This document shows positions 35,233 through 44,620 of a stretch of DNA of 64,000 nucleotides, one piece after another. The stretch is from Halosolutus gelatinilyticus (lineage in GTDB: Archaea; Halobacteriota; Halobacteria; Halobacteriales; Natrialbaceae): positions 1,488,001 through 1,552,000 of the forward strand of contig NZ_CP095491.1 of the NCBI RefSeq assembly GCF_023028105.1. The letters run 5' to 3'. The position numbers and the translations under genes are program-made. Below the pieces are notes generated by a model. The model searched no databases. It was not told the DNA's origin and saw only the letters and a list, made by a program, of their open reading frames with translations. Each line of letters opens with the position of its first letter. Positions within the stretch are counted from its first letter, which is position 1.

Positions 35233-35272
35233 GCGGCGTCGGCAGCGCCGTGGGGCTCCGTCGGTTCCGACG

Positions 35273-35917
35273 CTACTCCTCGAGCAGCGTCGTCTCGACG
35301 AGCTTGCCCGTCCCGCGGCGGATGCGGCCGCCGACGGCCGTCGGCGAGATGTCGAGTCGCTCGGCGAGTTCCTCGAGCGAGGTTTCGCGCGGTTCCTCGA
35401 AGTAGCCCTCCTCGTAGGCGCTGACCAGGGCGATCCGCTGTTCGTCGGTCAGATCCGTCGCCCGCCCGTTCGTCCACTCGTCCTGGCGGAACACGCGATG
35501 CAAGTCGAACGAGATGTCCCGCCCCTCGCAGTACTCCCACAGCGTGGCGAGCGCCTCTCGATCGGGGAGGTGAAGTCGAACGGTCCAGCCGCGATCGACG
35601 CTCTCCGCTTTCAATAGCAACCCGCCGAGTTCGCTGACCGCGGGCGAGATGAGTATCGCCTCGTCGGTGTGTTGCAATCGGTAGATGCGGGTCGAATCGA
35701 GGTCGTCGGCGGGCGTCCACTCCGCGACCGTCGGATCGCGACCGAGCGCGTCTTCGAACGACTCGTCGGCGTTCTCGACGAGAAAGAAGAACAGGCCGGT
35801 CTCGGGGTCCGTCGTCGAATGCGGGACGACCTCGATGGAAACGCCCGGACACCCCTGAATCGTCGGCGTCAGCGCGAGGTCCGGATGCGCGATGTCGGCG
35901 ATGACGATCAGGCTCAT
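35273..35917 (-). CDS. HTH_10 (bacterio-opsin activator-type) transcription regulator
   Basis: This 214-residue protein ends in a typical haloarchaeal HTH_10 domain: LTDEQRIALVSAYEEGYFEEPRETSLEELAERLDISPTAVGGRIRRG. The N-terminal 150 residues form the sensor-like part common in Bat-type regulators. The ATG at 35917 (SLIVIADIAHPDLAL) is the family start; an in-frame extension upstream is poor. It converges with the Rieske operon 40 bp away and is the best candidate for its regulator, though this is based on position only. Confidence 0.88.
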   Translation of the reverse strand: MSLIVIADIAHPDLALTPTIQGCPGVSIEVVPHSTTDPETGLFFFLVENADESFEDALGRDPTVAEWTPADDLDSTRIYRLQHTDEAILISPAVSELGGLLLKAESVDRGWTVRLHLPDREALATLWEYCEGRDISFDLHRVFRQDEWTNGRATDLTDEQRIALVSAYEEGYFEEPRETSLEELAERLDISPTAVGGRIRRGTGKLVETTLLEE

Positions 35918-36147
35918 CGGGTCGTCCCTCTCTCGCGCGAGCGCCGCAGCACCGTTCGTCGGTCGAGCGTCGATCGCCCCCCGAACTCGAGAACCCCGTG
36001 TCGGGTACAGCCGTTCTTCCGCCCCATATGGCATCCGCTACCACGAGTCACTCCTTAACCGTTCGGACGATTTTCGGTCTCGAACGCCCGATCGGGACGG
36101 TCCAGAAAGCCCGATCGTTTTCCCGGCGGGGATCGTACCGGACACCC

Positions 36148-36324
36148 ATGATCGACACCGTCGGCAAGGTGACCCTCGCGAACGTCCGTCCGGAGCCGGA
36201 TCCGCTCGCGTTCGACGTTCGCGATCCCGGCGAGATCGCCGTCGTCCCGTCGTCCCGCGACGGCTCGATCCGGGACCGACCGGAAATCGACGCGCTGTTA
36301 GCGGACGCGGACCGACTCACCTGA
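36148..36324 (+). CDS. Conserved-looking 58-residue hypothetical protein
   Basis: A short frame from ATG 36148 encodes 58 residues with a regular protein-like pattern (DTVGKVTLANVRPEPDPLAFDVRDPGEIAVVP and a C-terminal helix RPEIDALLADAD). The third-position G+C preference matches its neighbours. No family is recognised. It ends 8 bp before the GNAT gene in the same direction, so the two probably share a transcript. Confidence 0.6.
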   Translation: MIDTVGKVTLANVRPEPDPLAFDVRDPGEIAVVPSSRDGSIRDRPEIDALLADADRLT

Positions 36325-36332
36325 CGAGTACG

Positions 36333-36776
36333 ATGCACGTCCGCACCGCGACGATCGACGACGTCCTCGACGTGCGGCGCATCCTCGACGCCGCGATGCT
36401 CGAACCGGGCGACGTCGAGGCCCGGATCGCGGAGGGGAACGTCCTCGTCGCCGGCGATCGACGCGGCGGGTCGACCGACGACGAGACGGCGATCGGGGAC
36501 GGCGGCGGAGACGAAGATGACGAACGGATCCTCGGCGCCGTCGTCCTCGAACCGCGCGAACGGGGCAGCCACGTCTCGGCGATCGGCGTCCGCCGTCGAC
36601 AGCGCGGCCGCGGTATCGGCCGGCTGTTGATGGAGCGGGCGCTCGAACGAGAGGCGCAGCTCACGGCCCACTTCGACGACGGCGTGCGGCCGTTCTACGA
36701 GCGGCTGGGATTCTCGATCGAACCGATCGACGATCGGCGCCACCGAGGCGTCAAGCAACGGGACGGCGGCGCGTGA
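36333..36776 (+). CDS. GNAT family N-acetyltransferase
   Basis: This 147-residue protein has a GNAT fold: N-terminal VRTATIDDVLDVRRIL, strand ILGAVVLEP, and the acetyl-CoA pyrophosphate loop RRRQRGRGIGRLLMERAL (R/Q-x-x-G-x-G/A), then FYERLGFSIEP. An acidic Gly-rich insertion (about 45-65) separates the early strands. The substrate is unknown. It starts 8 bp after the 58-residue gene. Confidence 0.85.
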   Translation: MHVRTATIDDVLDVRRILDAAMLEPGDVEARIAEGNVLVAGDRRGGSTDDETAIGDGGGDEDDERILGAVVLEPRERGSHVSAIGVRRRQRGRGIGRLLMERALEREAQLTAHFDDGVRPFYERLGFSIEPIDDRRHRGVKQRDGGA

Positions 36777-36846
36777 ACGGCGAGGAAACGTCTCGCTCGA
36801 CCGGGCGCCCGGTACGCACCGGTTTCCGGCATACCCCCGCACGACA

Positions 36847-36852
36847 TTTATC
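36847..36852 (+). promoter_or_regulatory. TATA box of the gene at 36879
   Basis: TTTATC, 27-32 nt before the ATG at 36879; leaderless transcript expected. Confidence 0.55.
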
Positions 36853-36878
36853 AAACAGAACGTGGTACGGTGGGTCGC

Positions 36879-37175
36879 ATGGCGCTACAACGGATGCTCA
36901 GCGGCGATCCCTCGCGGAGTTCGAAACTCTACCTCGCGATCGGCGTCCTCTCGCTCGCGAAGGCGATCGCTGTGCGGAACGACAACGAACGGTTCCGACG
37001 GGAGCTGGTCGACGCCGGCCTCTACCTCGGAATCGGACTCGTCCTACGACAGTACAGCCAGATGAAAGCCGAAAAGCGATCGCAACTGGAGTCCCAGCTG
37101 CCCGACTGGGTCGCGAGCGGAACCGGAAGCCAGTCATCGGGGCTGCGATCGCGGGCGAAGCGTCGGCTCTCGTGA
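36879..37175 (+). CDS. Small conserved haloarchaeal membrane-associated protein
   Basis: This 98-residue basic protein has two weakly hydrophobic helices (SSKLYLAIGVLSLAKAIAVR and LVDAGLYLGIGLVLRQY). No domain is recognised. The ATG at 36879 is supported by a well-spaced TATA. It could be a peripheral or short two-helix membrane protein. Confidence 0.7.
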   Translation: MALQRMLSGDPSRSSKLYLAIGVLSLAKAIAVRNDNERFRRELVDAGLYLGIGLVLRQYSQMKAEKRSQLESQLPDWVASGTGSQSSGLRSRAKRRLS

Positions 37176-37434
37176 GTCGACCCCGCCGGTGCTGACGACG
37201 GTCGATCGGGCCGAACCTCGCCGGCCGGAGTCGGGTCCGCTCGCGGGCCGTGACCACCGCTTTTCGCGCACTCTGTCGGATCGGTAGATTCGCCGCCGTC
37301 GGCCGAGAGGATCGTCGTTTCGTCCGCCTCCCCTCGAATTTCCCGGTCGAACGACGGCGTTCCGCGCCCCGATCGATACGACCGACGGATCGCAACGCGG
37401 CGGTCGCCGGCTCGGCTCTCGCAGCCGACGCGAG

Positions 37435-38781
37435 CTACGACGATATCGGCTCGAGTTCGGCGGTGAAGTGCCGGAGTTCGGGAATCTCGGGGTTCGTCGC
37501 GACCCGGAAGCCGGAGACGTCCGATCGCTTCTCGATGACCGCCGCGGCCGCCTCGGCCACGTGCTCGAAGTGGTCTCCGTGGTACATCCGCCGCGGAACC
37601 GCGAGGCGGACCAGTTCGGGTCGGTCGGTCTCCGGGAAGGCGAAACTCCCGAGTTCGACCCCGCGGACGCCGCCCTCGCGGTAGAGTTCGCAGACGAATG
37701 CTTGGCCCGGGAAGTCGTCGGCGGGGACGTCGGGCAGCGCGGCACCGGCGTCGACGTAGACCGCGTGGCCGCTGGTCGGCGTGACGATCGGGACGCCCGC
37801 GTCGGCGAGCAACTGACCGAACTCGCGGATGCCGTCGACCCGATCGGCCACGTAGGCGTCCTCGACGGCCTCGCGCAGCCCCACGGCGAGCGCCGCGACG
37901 TCGCGGCCGGCCATCCCGCCGTACGTCGGAAAGCCCTCGTAGAGGATCGTCCGCGGCTTACACCGCTCGAAGAGATCCCGGTCGTCGGTCGCGACGAAGC
38001 CGCCCGCGTTGGCCAGCCCGTCCTTTTTGCCGCTCATCACGACGGCGTCGGCGTAGGAGAGCTGTTCGCGGGCGATCTCCGCGATCGAGGCGTCCGCGAA
38101 CTCGGACTCGCGCTCCCGGACGAAGTAGGCGTTCTCCGCGAACCGGCAGGCGTCGACGACGAAGGTCGCGTCGATCTCCTCCGCGAACTCGCTGACGCGC
38201 CGGGTGTTCTCGACGCTGACCGGCTGGCCCGCCGCCGAGTTGTTCGTGATCGTCAGGATCACCAGCGGCACCCGATCCCGACCGACCTCGTCGACGAATT
38301 CCCGTGCGCGATCGATCGAGAAGTTCCCCTTGAACGGCGCCTCCGAATCGCGATCGTGGGCCGCGTCGGTCGGACAGTCGACCGGCTCCGCGCCCTGGTT
38401 CGCGACGTGGGCGCGCGTGGTGTCGAAGTGGGTGTTGTTCAGGGCGACGTCGCCCTCCGAAAGCACGGTCCCGTAGAGGACGTTCTCCGCGCCCCGTCCC
38501 TGGTGGGTCGGGAGCACGTACTCGAACCCCATAACGTCCGCGACCGCTGACCGAAGCTCTTCGAAGCTCCGCGAGCCGGCGTACGCCTCGTCGCCGCGGA
38601 TCAGTGCGGCCCACTGGGCGTCGCTCATCGCGCCCGTCCCGCTGTCGGTCAGCAGGTCGACGTACACCTCCTCGGCGGGGATGTTGAAGACGTTGTACCC
38701 GGCTTCCGAGAGGGTGCGTTCGCGTCGCTCTCGCGACGGGAGTTCGATCCGTTCGACGACTTTCGATCGGTACGCGACCAT
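37435..38781 (-). CDS. tnaA: Tryptophanase (beta-eliminating lyase)
   Basis: This 448-residue PLP enzyme has the beta-eliminating lyase pattern: RTLSEAGYNVFNIPAEEVYVDLLTDSGTGAMS, LPTHQGRGAEN, ITNNSAAGQPVS, the Schiff-base lysine region MSGKKDGLANAGGF and the C-terminal RLAVPRRMY. It splits tryptophan to indole, pyruvate and ammonia, or, as tyrosine phenol-lyase, tyrosine to phenol. The length fits both, and the SGKKD motif is also seen in tyrosine phenol-lyase, so the substrate is not settled. It is divergent from the acyl-CoA synthetase at 39042. Confidence 0.9.
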   Translation of the reverse strand: MVAYRSKVVERIELPSRERRERTLSEAGYNVFNIPAEEVYVDLLTDSGTGAMSDAQWAALIRGDEAYAGSRSFEELRSAVADVMGFEYVLPTHQGRGAENVLYGTVLSEGDVALNNTHFDTTRAHVANQGAEPVDCPTDAAHDRDSEAPFKGNFSIDRAREFVDEVGRDRVPLVILTITNNSAAGQPVSVENTRRVSEFAEEIDATFVVDACRFAENAYFVRERESEFADASIAEIAREQLSYADAVVMSGKKDGLANAGGFVATDDRDLFERCKPRTILYEGFPTYGGMAGRDVAALAVGLREAVEDAYVADRVDGIREFGQLLADAGVPIVTPTSGHAVYVDAGAALPDVPADDFPGQAFVCELYREGGVRGVELGSFAFPETDRPELVRLAVPRRMYHGDHFEHVAEAAAAVIEKRSDVSGFRVATNPEIPELRHFTAELEPISS

Positions 38782-39006
38782 ACGACCAGTCGGACGGCCA
38801 GGTAGTTCAAATCGAGCGAGAGTAGCTGTCTATCGGTGCCGGGTTCGGGCCGCCGAGGGCCTCTCACCGGCGCCAACGTGCTGATCCGCCGTCTCGACCG
38901 CGGAGTCGTCCACCGATCGCCGGAAGTGGGGTCCCGGCCGCGAAATCGCGGTTTCGATCTCGAACGGACGCGGACGCAGCCGTGTCGTCGTATCCGACAC
39001 CGACTA

Positions 39007-39014
39007 TTATTATA
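39007..39014 (+). promoter_or_regulatory. TATA box of the acyl-CoA synthetase gene at 39042
   Basis: TTATTATA, 28-35 nt upstream of the ATG; the strongest A+T run in this intergenic region. Confidence 0.55.
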
Positions 39015-39041
39015 GTTGGGTGGCAATTGTTAGCACGAACT

Positions 39042-40676
39042 ATGGGAGGATACGATCAGACGCTGCGGCCGTTTCTGTGGCGCGCCGAACGGTTGCACCC
39101 GGACCAGGAAGTCGTCTCGCGGACGCACGAGGGGATCGTCCGCAACACCTACGACGAGTACGCCGATCGGACGCGCCAACTCGCGAACGCCCTCGACGAG
39201 GCGGGGGTCGGCGCGGGCGATCGAGTCGGGACGTTCTGCTGGAACCACCACCGGCACGCGGAGGTGTACTTCGCGGCGCCGAACATCGGCGGCCAGCTAC
39301 ACACGATCAACCCGCTGCTTCCGCCCGAGCATATCCGGTACATCGTCGAGAACGCGCAGGACAGGGTGCTCTTCGTCGATCCGTCGCTGCTCGAGCCGTT
39401 CGAGGCGGCCTACGACGAGGAAGCGTTCGCGAGCGTCGAGCAGTACGTCGTCATGGGGTCGGAGGTCCCCGAGGCGAGCCTCGAACCGATCACCGACTAC
39501 GAGTCGTTTATCGGCGCCCACGACGCCGCGTACGACTGGCCCGAACTCGACGAGGAGACGCCCGCGGGGATGTGTTACACCTCGGGGACGACGGGCAAGC
39601 CGAAGGGCGTCGAGTACACCCAGCAGATGCTCTGGTCGCACACGATGGCCACCCTGACGCCGCAGGGCCTGGGCATCGAGTCGGACGACGTCGTCATGCC
39701 GGTCGTGCCGATGTTCCACGTCAACGCCTGGGGGCTCCCGTTCACGACGACGGCCGCAGGCGCGAAACACGTCTACCCCGGTCCGTCGCCCGATCCCGCC
39801 GACCTGGTCTCGCTCATCGAGGCGGAGGGCGTGACGCTCAGCGCCGGCGTCCCGACCGTCTGGATGGGCGTCCTCGAGTACGTCCGGGAGACCGACGCCG
39901 ACCTCTCCAGCCTCGATCGGGTCGTCATCGGCGGCTCCGCGGCGCCCGAAAGCCTCATCCGCCAGTACGACGAGCTCGGCGTCGAGGTCGTCCACGCGTG
40001 GGGAATGACCGAGATGTCCCCGATCGGCACGGTCGCCCACCTCAAGCCGGAGTTGGAGGGTCTACCGGATGAAGAGAAAGACGAGAAGCAGGCCAAACAG
40101 GGGCTGATCGTCCCGGGCCTCGAGTTCAAGGTCGTCGACGACGACGGCGAGGAGGTGCCGTGGAACGGCGAGGACTTCGGCGAACTCTACGTCCGCGGAC
40201 CGTGGGTCACGGACTCCTACTTCAAGCGGCCCGACGCCGACGAGGCCGACTTCGAAGGGTCGTGGCTCAAAACGGGCGACATCGTCACCGTCGACGAGGA
40301 CGGCTACATTCAGATCGTCGATCGCGCGAAGGACGTGATCAAAAGCGGCGGCGAGTGGATCTCCACGGTCGAACTCGAGAACGCCATCATGGCCCACGAC
40401 GCCGTCGCCGAGGCGACCGTCGTCGGCGTCCCCCACGAGAAGTGGCAGGAGCGCCCCGCCGCGTTCGTCGTGCCGGCCGAGGACGTCCCCGACGACGAAG
40501 ACGCGTTCCTCGCGGAGCTAAACGACTTCCTCAGCGAGGACTATCCCGACTGGTGGACCCCGGACACCGTCGTCTACATCGACGAGGTGCCCAAGACCGC
40601 CACCGGCAAGTTCGACAAGAAGACGCTCCGCGAGGAGTACGCGACCGAGGACCTCCTCGCGGAGGACGCCGACTAG
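39042..40676 (+). CDS. Long/medium-chain acyl-CoA synthetase (AMP-forming)
   Basis: This 544-residue adenylate-forming enzyme has all core motifs intact: YTSGTTGKPKGVEYT (phosphate loop), WGMTEMSP, SWLKTGDI, DRAKDVIKSGGEWIS and the catalytic lysine motif PKTATGKFDKK. It activates a carboxylic acid to acyl-AMP and then acyl-CoA. The sequence resembles the fatty-acyl-CoA synthetase group; chain length is not predictable by eye. The ATG at 39042 follows a clear TATA. Confidence 0.93.
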   Translation: MGGYDQTLRPFLWRAERLHPDQEVVSRTHEGIVRNTYDEYADRTRQLANALDEAGVGAGDRVGTFCWNHHRHAEVYFAAPNIGGQLHTINPLLPPEHIRYIVENAQDRVLFVDPSLLEPFEAAYDEEAFASVEQYVVMGSEVPEASLEPITDYESFIGAHDAAYDWPELDEETPAGMCYTSGTTGKPKGVEYTQQMLWSHTMATLTPQGLGIESDDVVMPVVPMFHVNAWGLPFTTTAAGAKHVYPGPSPDPADLVSLIEAEGVTLSAGVPTVWMGVLEYVRETDADLSSLDRVVIGGSAAPESLIRQYDELGVEVVHAWGMTEMSPIGTVAHLKPELEGLPDEEKDEKQAKQGLIVPGLEFKVVDDDGEEVPWNGEDFGELYVRGPWVTDSYFKRPDADEADFEGSWLKTGDIVTVDEDGYIQIVDRAKDVIKSGGEWISTVELENAIMAHDAVAEATVVGVPHEKWQERPAAFVVPAEDVPDDEDAFLAELNDFLSEDYPDWWTPDTVVYIDEVPKTATGKFDKKTLREEYATEDLLAEDAD

Positions 40677-40722
40677 GGGGTCGAGCGATCGGCGGCATTC
40701 TTCGATCGAAAACGCGGAGAGC

Positions 40723-41607
40723 CTACTGCACGTCGGAACTCGTCGCTCGGGCCAGCAGCGTGACCGAGATCGCGCCGAGGACGATCGCCAGACCCGCCAG
40801 AACCGCAACGCCAGGGACGACCGCGTTCATCGCGCCGTCGAACCGCGTCACCTCGACGACCGTCATCACGTCCCGATCGAGCATCAGCGCCCGCGCGGCG
40901 TCGACGCCGTACGTGACTGGGTTGAACGTGGCGAACGTCTGAATCCAACCGGGAAGCGTCGAAAGCGGCAGGAACGCGCTGGAGAGGAACAGCAGCGGGA
41001 ACTGCAGCAGGTTCGCGCCGATGATCGTCGACTCCTGGTCGCGGGTGAGGATCGCCAGCGCGTTCGAGAGGGCGATGAACCACAGCGAGAAGAGGACGCC
41101 GACGGCGACGATTCCGACGGCGCCGACGATCCCCGTCGCGATGTCCGCGCCGAGGAGGACGCCCAGACCGAGGATGATCGCGACCTGAATCGCGATCCGG
41201 AACACCTCCGCGGCGGTCTTGCCGACGAACACCGCGGTCCGGTTCATCGGCGAGACGAGCACCTTCTCGAACATGCCGTTCTCGATGTCGTTGACGAGGC
41301 CGATGCCGGAGGTGACGGCCGCCGCGAGCGCGACCTGGATGGCGATCGCCGGTACGAGAAACGTCTCGTAGCTGATGCCCGGAATGCCACGGTTGACGGC
41401 GTCGCCGGCGACGTTGCCGAACACCTCCGTGAAGAGGACGAGGAAGATGATCGGCTGCACCAGCGAGACGACCAGCACGAACGGGTTGCGGACCGCCTTG
41501 AGGTTCCATCGCTTGAAGTTGACCCAGACGTCCCCGAGGAACGTGTTCGCCGATCGGTCGACGCTCGCGGCCCGTTCGCCGGCGGCGGCGACCGACTCGC
41601 CGCTCAT
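40723..41607 (-). CDS. ABC-2 type transporter permease
   Basis: This 294-residue membrane protein has about six helices and the ABC-2/DrrB pattern: KRWNLKAVRNPFVLVVSLVQPIIFLVLFTEVF, GMFEKVLVSPMNRTAVFVGKT and LSSAFLPLSTLPGWIQTFATFNPVTYGVDAAR. It forms an exporter with the ATPase encoded just upstream. Its ATG overlaps the ATPase stop (ATGA), so expression is coupled. Drug or lipid export is typical; the substrate is unknown. Confidence 0.93.
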   Translation of the reverse strand: MSGESVAAAGERAASVDRSANTFLGDVWVNFKRWNLKAVRNPFVLVVSLVQPIIFLVLFTEVFGNVAGDAVNRGIPGISYETFLVPAIAIQVALAAAVTSGIGLVNDIENGMFEKVLVSPMNRTAVFVGKTAAEVFRIAIQVAIILGLGVLLGADIATGIVGAVGIVAVGVLFSLWFIALSNALAILTRDQESTIIGANLLQFPLLFLSSAFLPLSTLPGWIQTFATFNPVTYGVDAARALMLDRDVMTVVEVTRFDGAMNAVVPGVAVLAGLAIVLGAISVTLLARATSSDVQ

Positions 41608-42737
41608 CGGTCCACCCCCGTCGACGCCGGCGATCCCGCGGTGCCGGTATCGTTGGTCGCGTCGGTCGCATCCGCATCGCCGTTGTCGCCGGTGCCGTCG
41701 GTATCGACCGTCTCGCCGGTGATCGCGAGGAAGACGTCGTCCAGCGTCGGCGCGCGGACGTTGAAGCCGGTCACCGTCAGCCCGGCGTCGCGGAGCGCGA
41801 CCAGCAGGTCCGTCCCGTGCTGGCGGGCGGTCTCGGCGGTTACGCTGATCCCCTCGTCGGTGACGTCGATCGTCGCGTCGTCGAACGCGTCGAACTCGCG
41901 GGCGATCGTCGCGGCTCGCGCGCGATCGTCTCCTCCGTCCTGCAGTTCCACGTCGAGGATCTCGCCGCCGACGCGGCGCTTGAGGTCGGCGGGCGAACCC
42001 TCGGCGACGATCGAGCCGTCGTTGATGACCGCGAGGCGGTCGCAGAGCTGATCCGCTTCTTCGAGGTACTGGGTCGTCAGGAAGATGGTCGTGCCGCGAT
42101 CGTTGATCGCCCGGAAGTACTCCCAGAGCCGGTTGCGCGCCTTCGGGTCGAGCCCGGTCGTCGGTTCGTCGAGAAACACCAGCGGCGGCTCGTGGACCAG
42201 CGCGGTCGCGGCGTCGAGGCGCTTTTTCATCCCGCCGGAGAACTCGTCGGCCCGCTTGTCCGCAACGTCCGCGAGGCCGACCAGATCGAGCAACTGGTCG
42301 ATGCGATCGGCGCGCTCGCCGCGGGGCACGCCGTAGGCCTCGCAGGCGAACTTGATGTTCTCCTCGGCGGTGAGTTCGGGATCGATGCTCGTCTCCTGGG
42401 CCATGTAGCCGATCGACTCCCGGACCTTCCGCGACTCGCTTCGGGCGTCGAAACCGTTGACCTGCACCTCGCCGCCGGTCGGCGACAGCAGCGTCGCCAA
42501 CACCTTGATCGTCGTCGTCTTGCCCGCGCCGTTCGGGCCGAGAAAGCCGAAGAACTCGCCTTCGGGAACCGCGAGGTCGACCCTCCGGACGGCCTCGGTG
42601 CCGTCCGAGTACGTCAGCCGGAGGTCCGAGACCGATACCGCGAACGGTCCCGCACGAGCCGTCGGATCGAGGCCCGTCTCCGGTTGGGAGGCGTTTCGTC
42701 GATCGTCGGCGGAATCGACCGATTCGCGGGGTTCCAT
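41604..42737 (-). CDS. ABC-2 exporter ATP-binding protein
   Basis: This 377-residue ABC ATPase has LGPNGAGKTTTIKVL (Walker A), the signature EFSGGMKKRLDAATAL, LVFLDEPTTGLDPKARN (Walker B) and a C-terminal DrrA-type extension (about 260-350). An acidic Asp/Thr/Gly-rich tail ends the protein. The ATG at 42737 gives a 40-residue acidic leader; the long in-frame extension above it is antisense noise. It is the first gene of the two-gene exporter operon. Confidence 0.94.
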   Translation of the reverse strand: MEPRESVDSADDRRNASQPETGLDPTARAGPFAVSVSDLRLTYSDGTEAVRRVDLAVPEGEFFGFLGPNGAGKTTTIKVLATLLSPTGGEVQVNGFDARSESRKVRESIGYMAQETSIDPELTAEENIKFACEAYGVPRGERADRIDQLLDLVGLADVADKRADEFSGGMKKRLDAATALVHEPPLVFLDEPTTGLDPKARNRLWEYFRAINDRGTTIFLTTQYLEEADQLCDRLAVINDGSIVAEGSPADLKRRVGGEILDVELQDGGDDRARAATIAREFDAFDDATIDVTDEGISVTAETARQHGTDLLVALRDAGLTVTGFNVRAPTLDDVFLAITGETVDTDGTGDNGDADATDATNDTGTAGSPASTGVDR

Positions 42738-42855
42738 AGGGACGGGACGTGCTCCGCGGGGAAAAACGTGCGACTTCGGGGGTAGATTGCCGCGACGAGA
42801 CGCGAGGGTCCCGCGCTGCCCGACGGCTCCGCGTCGACTCGGCGGCTCGATCGCC

Positions 42856-43002
42856 CTACAGCAGCATCGACAGCACGGCCAGGACCAGGAAGAGCAGCAC
42901 GAGCCACTTGGCGATCGCCATCGACACGCCTGCAACGCCGGTCGCGCCGAACGCGCCGGCGACGAGCGCGATCACGAGGAACAGGATTGCGAGTTCGAGC
43001 AT
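42856..43002 (-). CDS. DUF1328-like 48-residue membrane protein
   Basis: A short frame encodes 48 residues (MLELAILFLVIALVAGAFG then a second helix). Two hydrophobic helices are separated by the GATGVAG turn characteristic of the DUF1328 (YtjA) family of small membrane proteins, whose function is unknown. The length matches this family. No Shine-Dalgarno is obvious. It lies between the ABC exporter and aspartate kinase with its own upstream space. Confidence 0.8.
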   Translation of the reverse strand: MLELAILFLVIALVAGAFGATGVAGVSMAIAKWLVLLFLVLAVLSMLL

Positions 43003-43210
43003 GGATCCATTTCGGGGTCTGCGACGGAAAGGACCTGAGCCTGAATGTGCGGAAAATCAACGAGTAAGCGAACACTAGGACTCGAAATCGTAGCGATAGG
43101 TGCGATCGGATCGACTCCCACCCGGCGGGAACGAGCGGCCTCGACGAACACGTCGGCGCCGCGGTCGAGCGCCGCCGCTGCGGGTGGGAAACCGGAAAGT
43201 CCGTGGGGAC

Positions 43211-44389
43211 TCAGAACAGGTCCTGGGTGAGTTCGAGGGTCTCCTCGCGGTCCTCCCAGTCGACGATGATCGCGACGCTGGTCGCGCTGGTGATGATGTC
43301 GTGGACGTTGATCCGCGCGTCGGCCAGCGGGTTGACGATATCGCTGATGACGCCCGGCTGGTTCGGGAGTTCGCCGCCGGTGACTCGAACGACGGCCATC
43401 GGCTCGTCGACGGTGACGCTCGAGAGTTCGTCGCGGGCGATGACCTCGCGGTGGAGGATGTTCTCGGCGCGCTCGGCCTCGTCCTCGTCGACGTAGAAGG
43501 TGACGGTGTCGAGGCCGCTCGCGACGGCGTCGATGTTGACGTCGCTGTCGGCGAGCGCCTCCGAGAGATGATAGAAGACGCCGGGCTGGTTGCGGATCGC
43601 CCGGCCCGCGACGGTGAGACAGGCCAGCGGACGCTCGCGCAGGTCGACGAGGTTCTGGAACTCGCCCTCGATGCTGGTCCCGCCCGAGAGCAGATCGCCG
43701 TGCTGGTAGTGGACGACGCGGACGTCGAGTTTGCCGTCCTTGTACGACAGCGCGGACGGGGCGACGACCTCGGCGCCGCGAAACGAGAGGTTCCGCAGTT
43801 CGTCGACCGAGATCTCGCCGACGTTTCGGGCCCCTTCGACGACGTTGGGGTCGCCGGTCATGACCCCCTCGACGTCGGTGACGATGACGACCTCGTCGGC
43901 CTCCATGTACTTGCCCATCATGACGGCCGTCGTATCGCTGCCGCCGCGGCCGAGCGTGGTGACCGACCCGTCCGGGCCCTCCGCGAGGAATCCGGTGATG
44001 ACCGGGACCGTCTCGTCGAGTGAGTCGGCGACCTCGAGGCCACGCTCCTGGGTCTCTTCGACGTCGACCTCGCCGTACTCGTCCGTGATGACCGGCCACT
44101 CTTCGCTGCCGGGTTCGAGGAACGTAGCATCGACGCCCCGCGAGGACAGCGCGGCCTTGAGCATCCGGACCGACGTCCGCTCGCCCATGCTGACAATCTG
44201 GGCGCGATCGGCGTCGTCGGTCTCGAAGGTGATCTCCTCGAGCAGGTCGTCGGTGGTCGATCCCATCGCGCTGGCGACGACGGCGATCTCGTGGCCGTCT
44301 TCGACGGCGGCGGCGATCGAGTCCGCGGCGCGATTGATGCGATCGCCGCTGCCGAGACTCGTTCCCCCGAACTTGGCTACGACGCGCAT
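43211..44389 (-). CDS. Aspartate kinase
   Basis: This 392-residue aspartokinase catalyses the first step of the aspartate-family amino acid pathway (lysine, threonine, methionine). Motifs are VAKFGGTSLGSGDRI at the N-terminus, GFLAEGPDGSVTTLGRGGSDTTA and VIVTDVEGVMTGDPN. Two C-terminal ACT domains (about 260-390; GRAIRNQPGVFYHLSEALADSDVNID and GGELPNQPGVISDIVNPLADARIN) allow feedback control by end products. The ATG at 44389 (MRVVAKFGG) is the family start. Confidence 0.95.
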   Translation of the reverse strand: MRVVAKFGGTSLGSGDRINRAADSIAAAVEDGHEIAVVASAMGSTTDDLLEEITFETDDADRAQIVSMGERTSVRMLKAALSSRGVDATFLEPGSEEWPVITDEYGEVDVEETQERGLEVADSLDETVPVITGFLAEGPDGSVTTLGRGGSDTTAVMMGKYMEADEVVIVTDVEGVMTGDPNVVEGARNVGEISVDELRNLSFRGAEVVAPSALSYKDGKLDVRVVHYQHGDLLSGGTSIEGEFQNLVDLRERPLACLTVAGRAIRNQPGVFYHLSEALADSDVNIDAVASGLDTVTFYVDEDEAERAENILHREVIARDELSSVTVDEPMAVVRVTGGELPNQPGVISDIVNPLADARINVHDIITSATSVAIIVDWEDREETLELTQDLF

Positions 44390-44588
44390 ACAGACACCTC
44401 TGCACGGTCCGTTCGGTTGTCGGTGGCGTGGCTCATATGCCAGTTCGTTACCAGAGCGAGCAGATAACTGTGTCCCATCGCCGCTAATTTTACCGGTCAC
44501 CGGTTCGATTCCGATCGCCAGCGCGCCGCCGCAACGACGGAATTGGTCGCGATCGGAGATAGTTCAGGATCGGTGAACTGCGACGGGA

Positions 44589-44596
44589 TTTATATT
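44589..44596 (+). promoter_or_regulatory. TATA box of the gene at 44621
   Basis: TTTATATT, 25-32 nt before the ATG at 44621; one of the best TATA boxes in the window. Confidence 0.65.
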
Positions 44597-44620
44597 CGTG
44601 GGTAGCATTACCACACTCAA

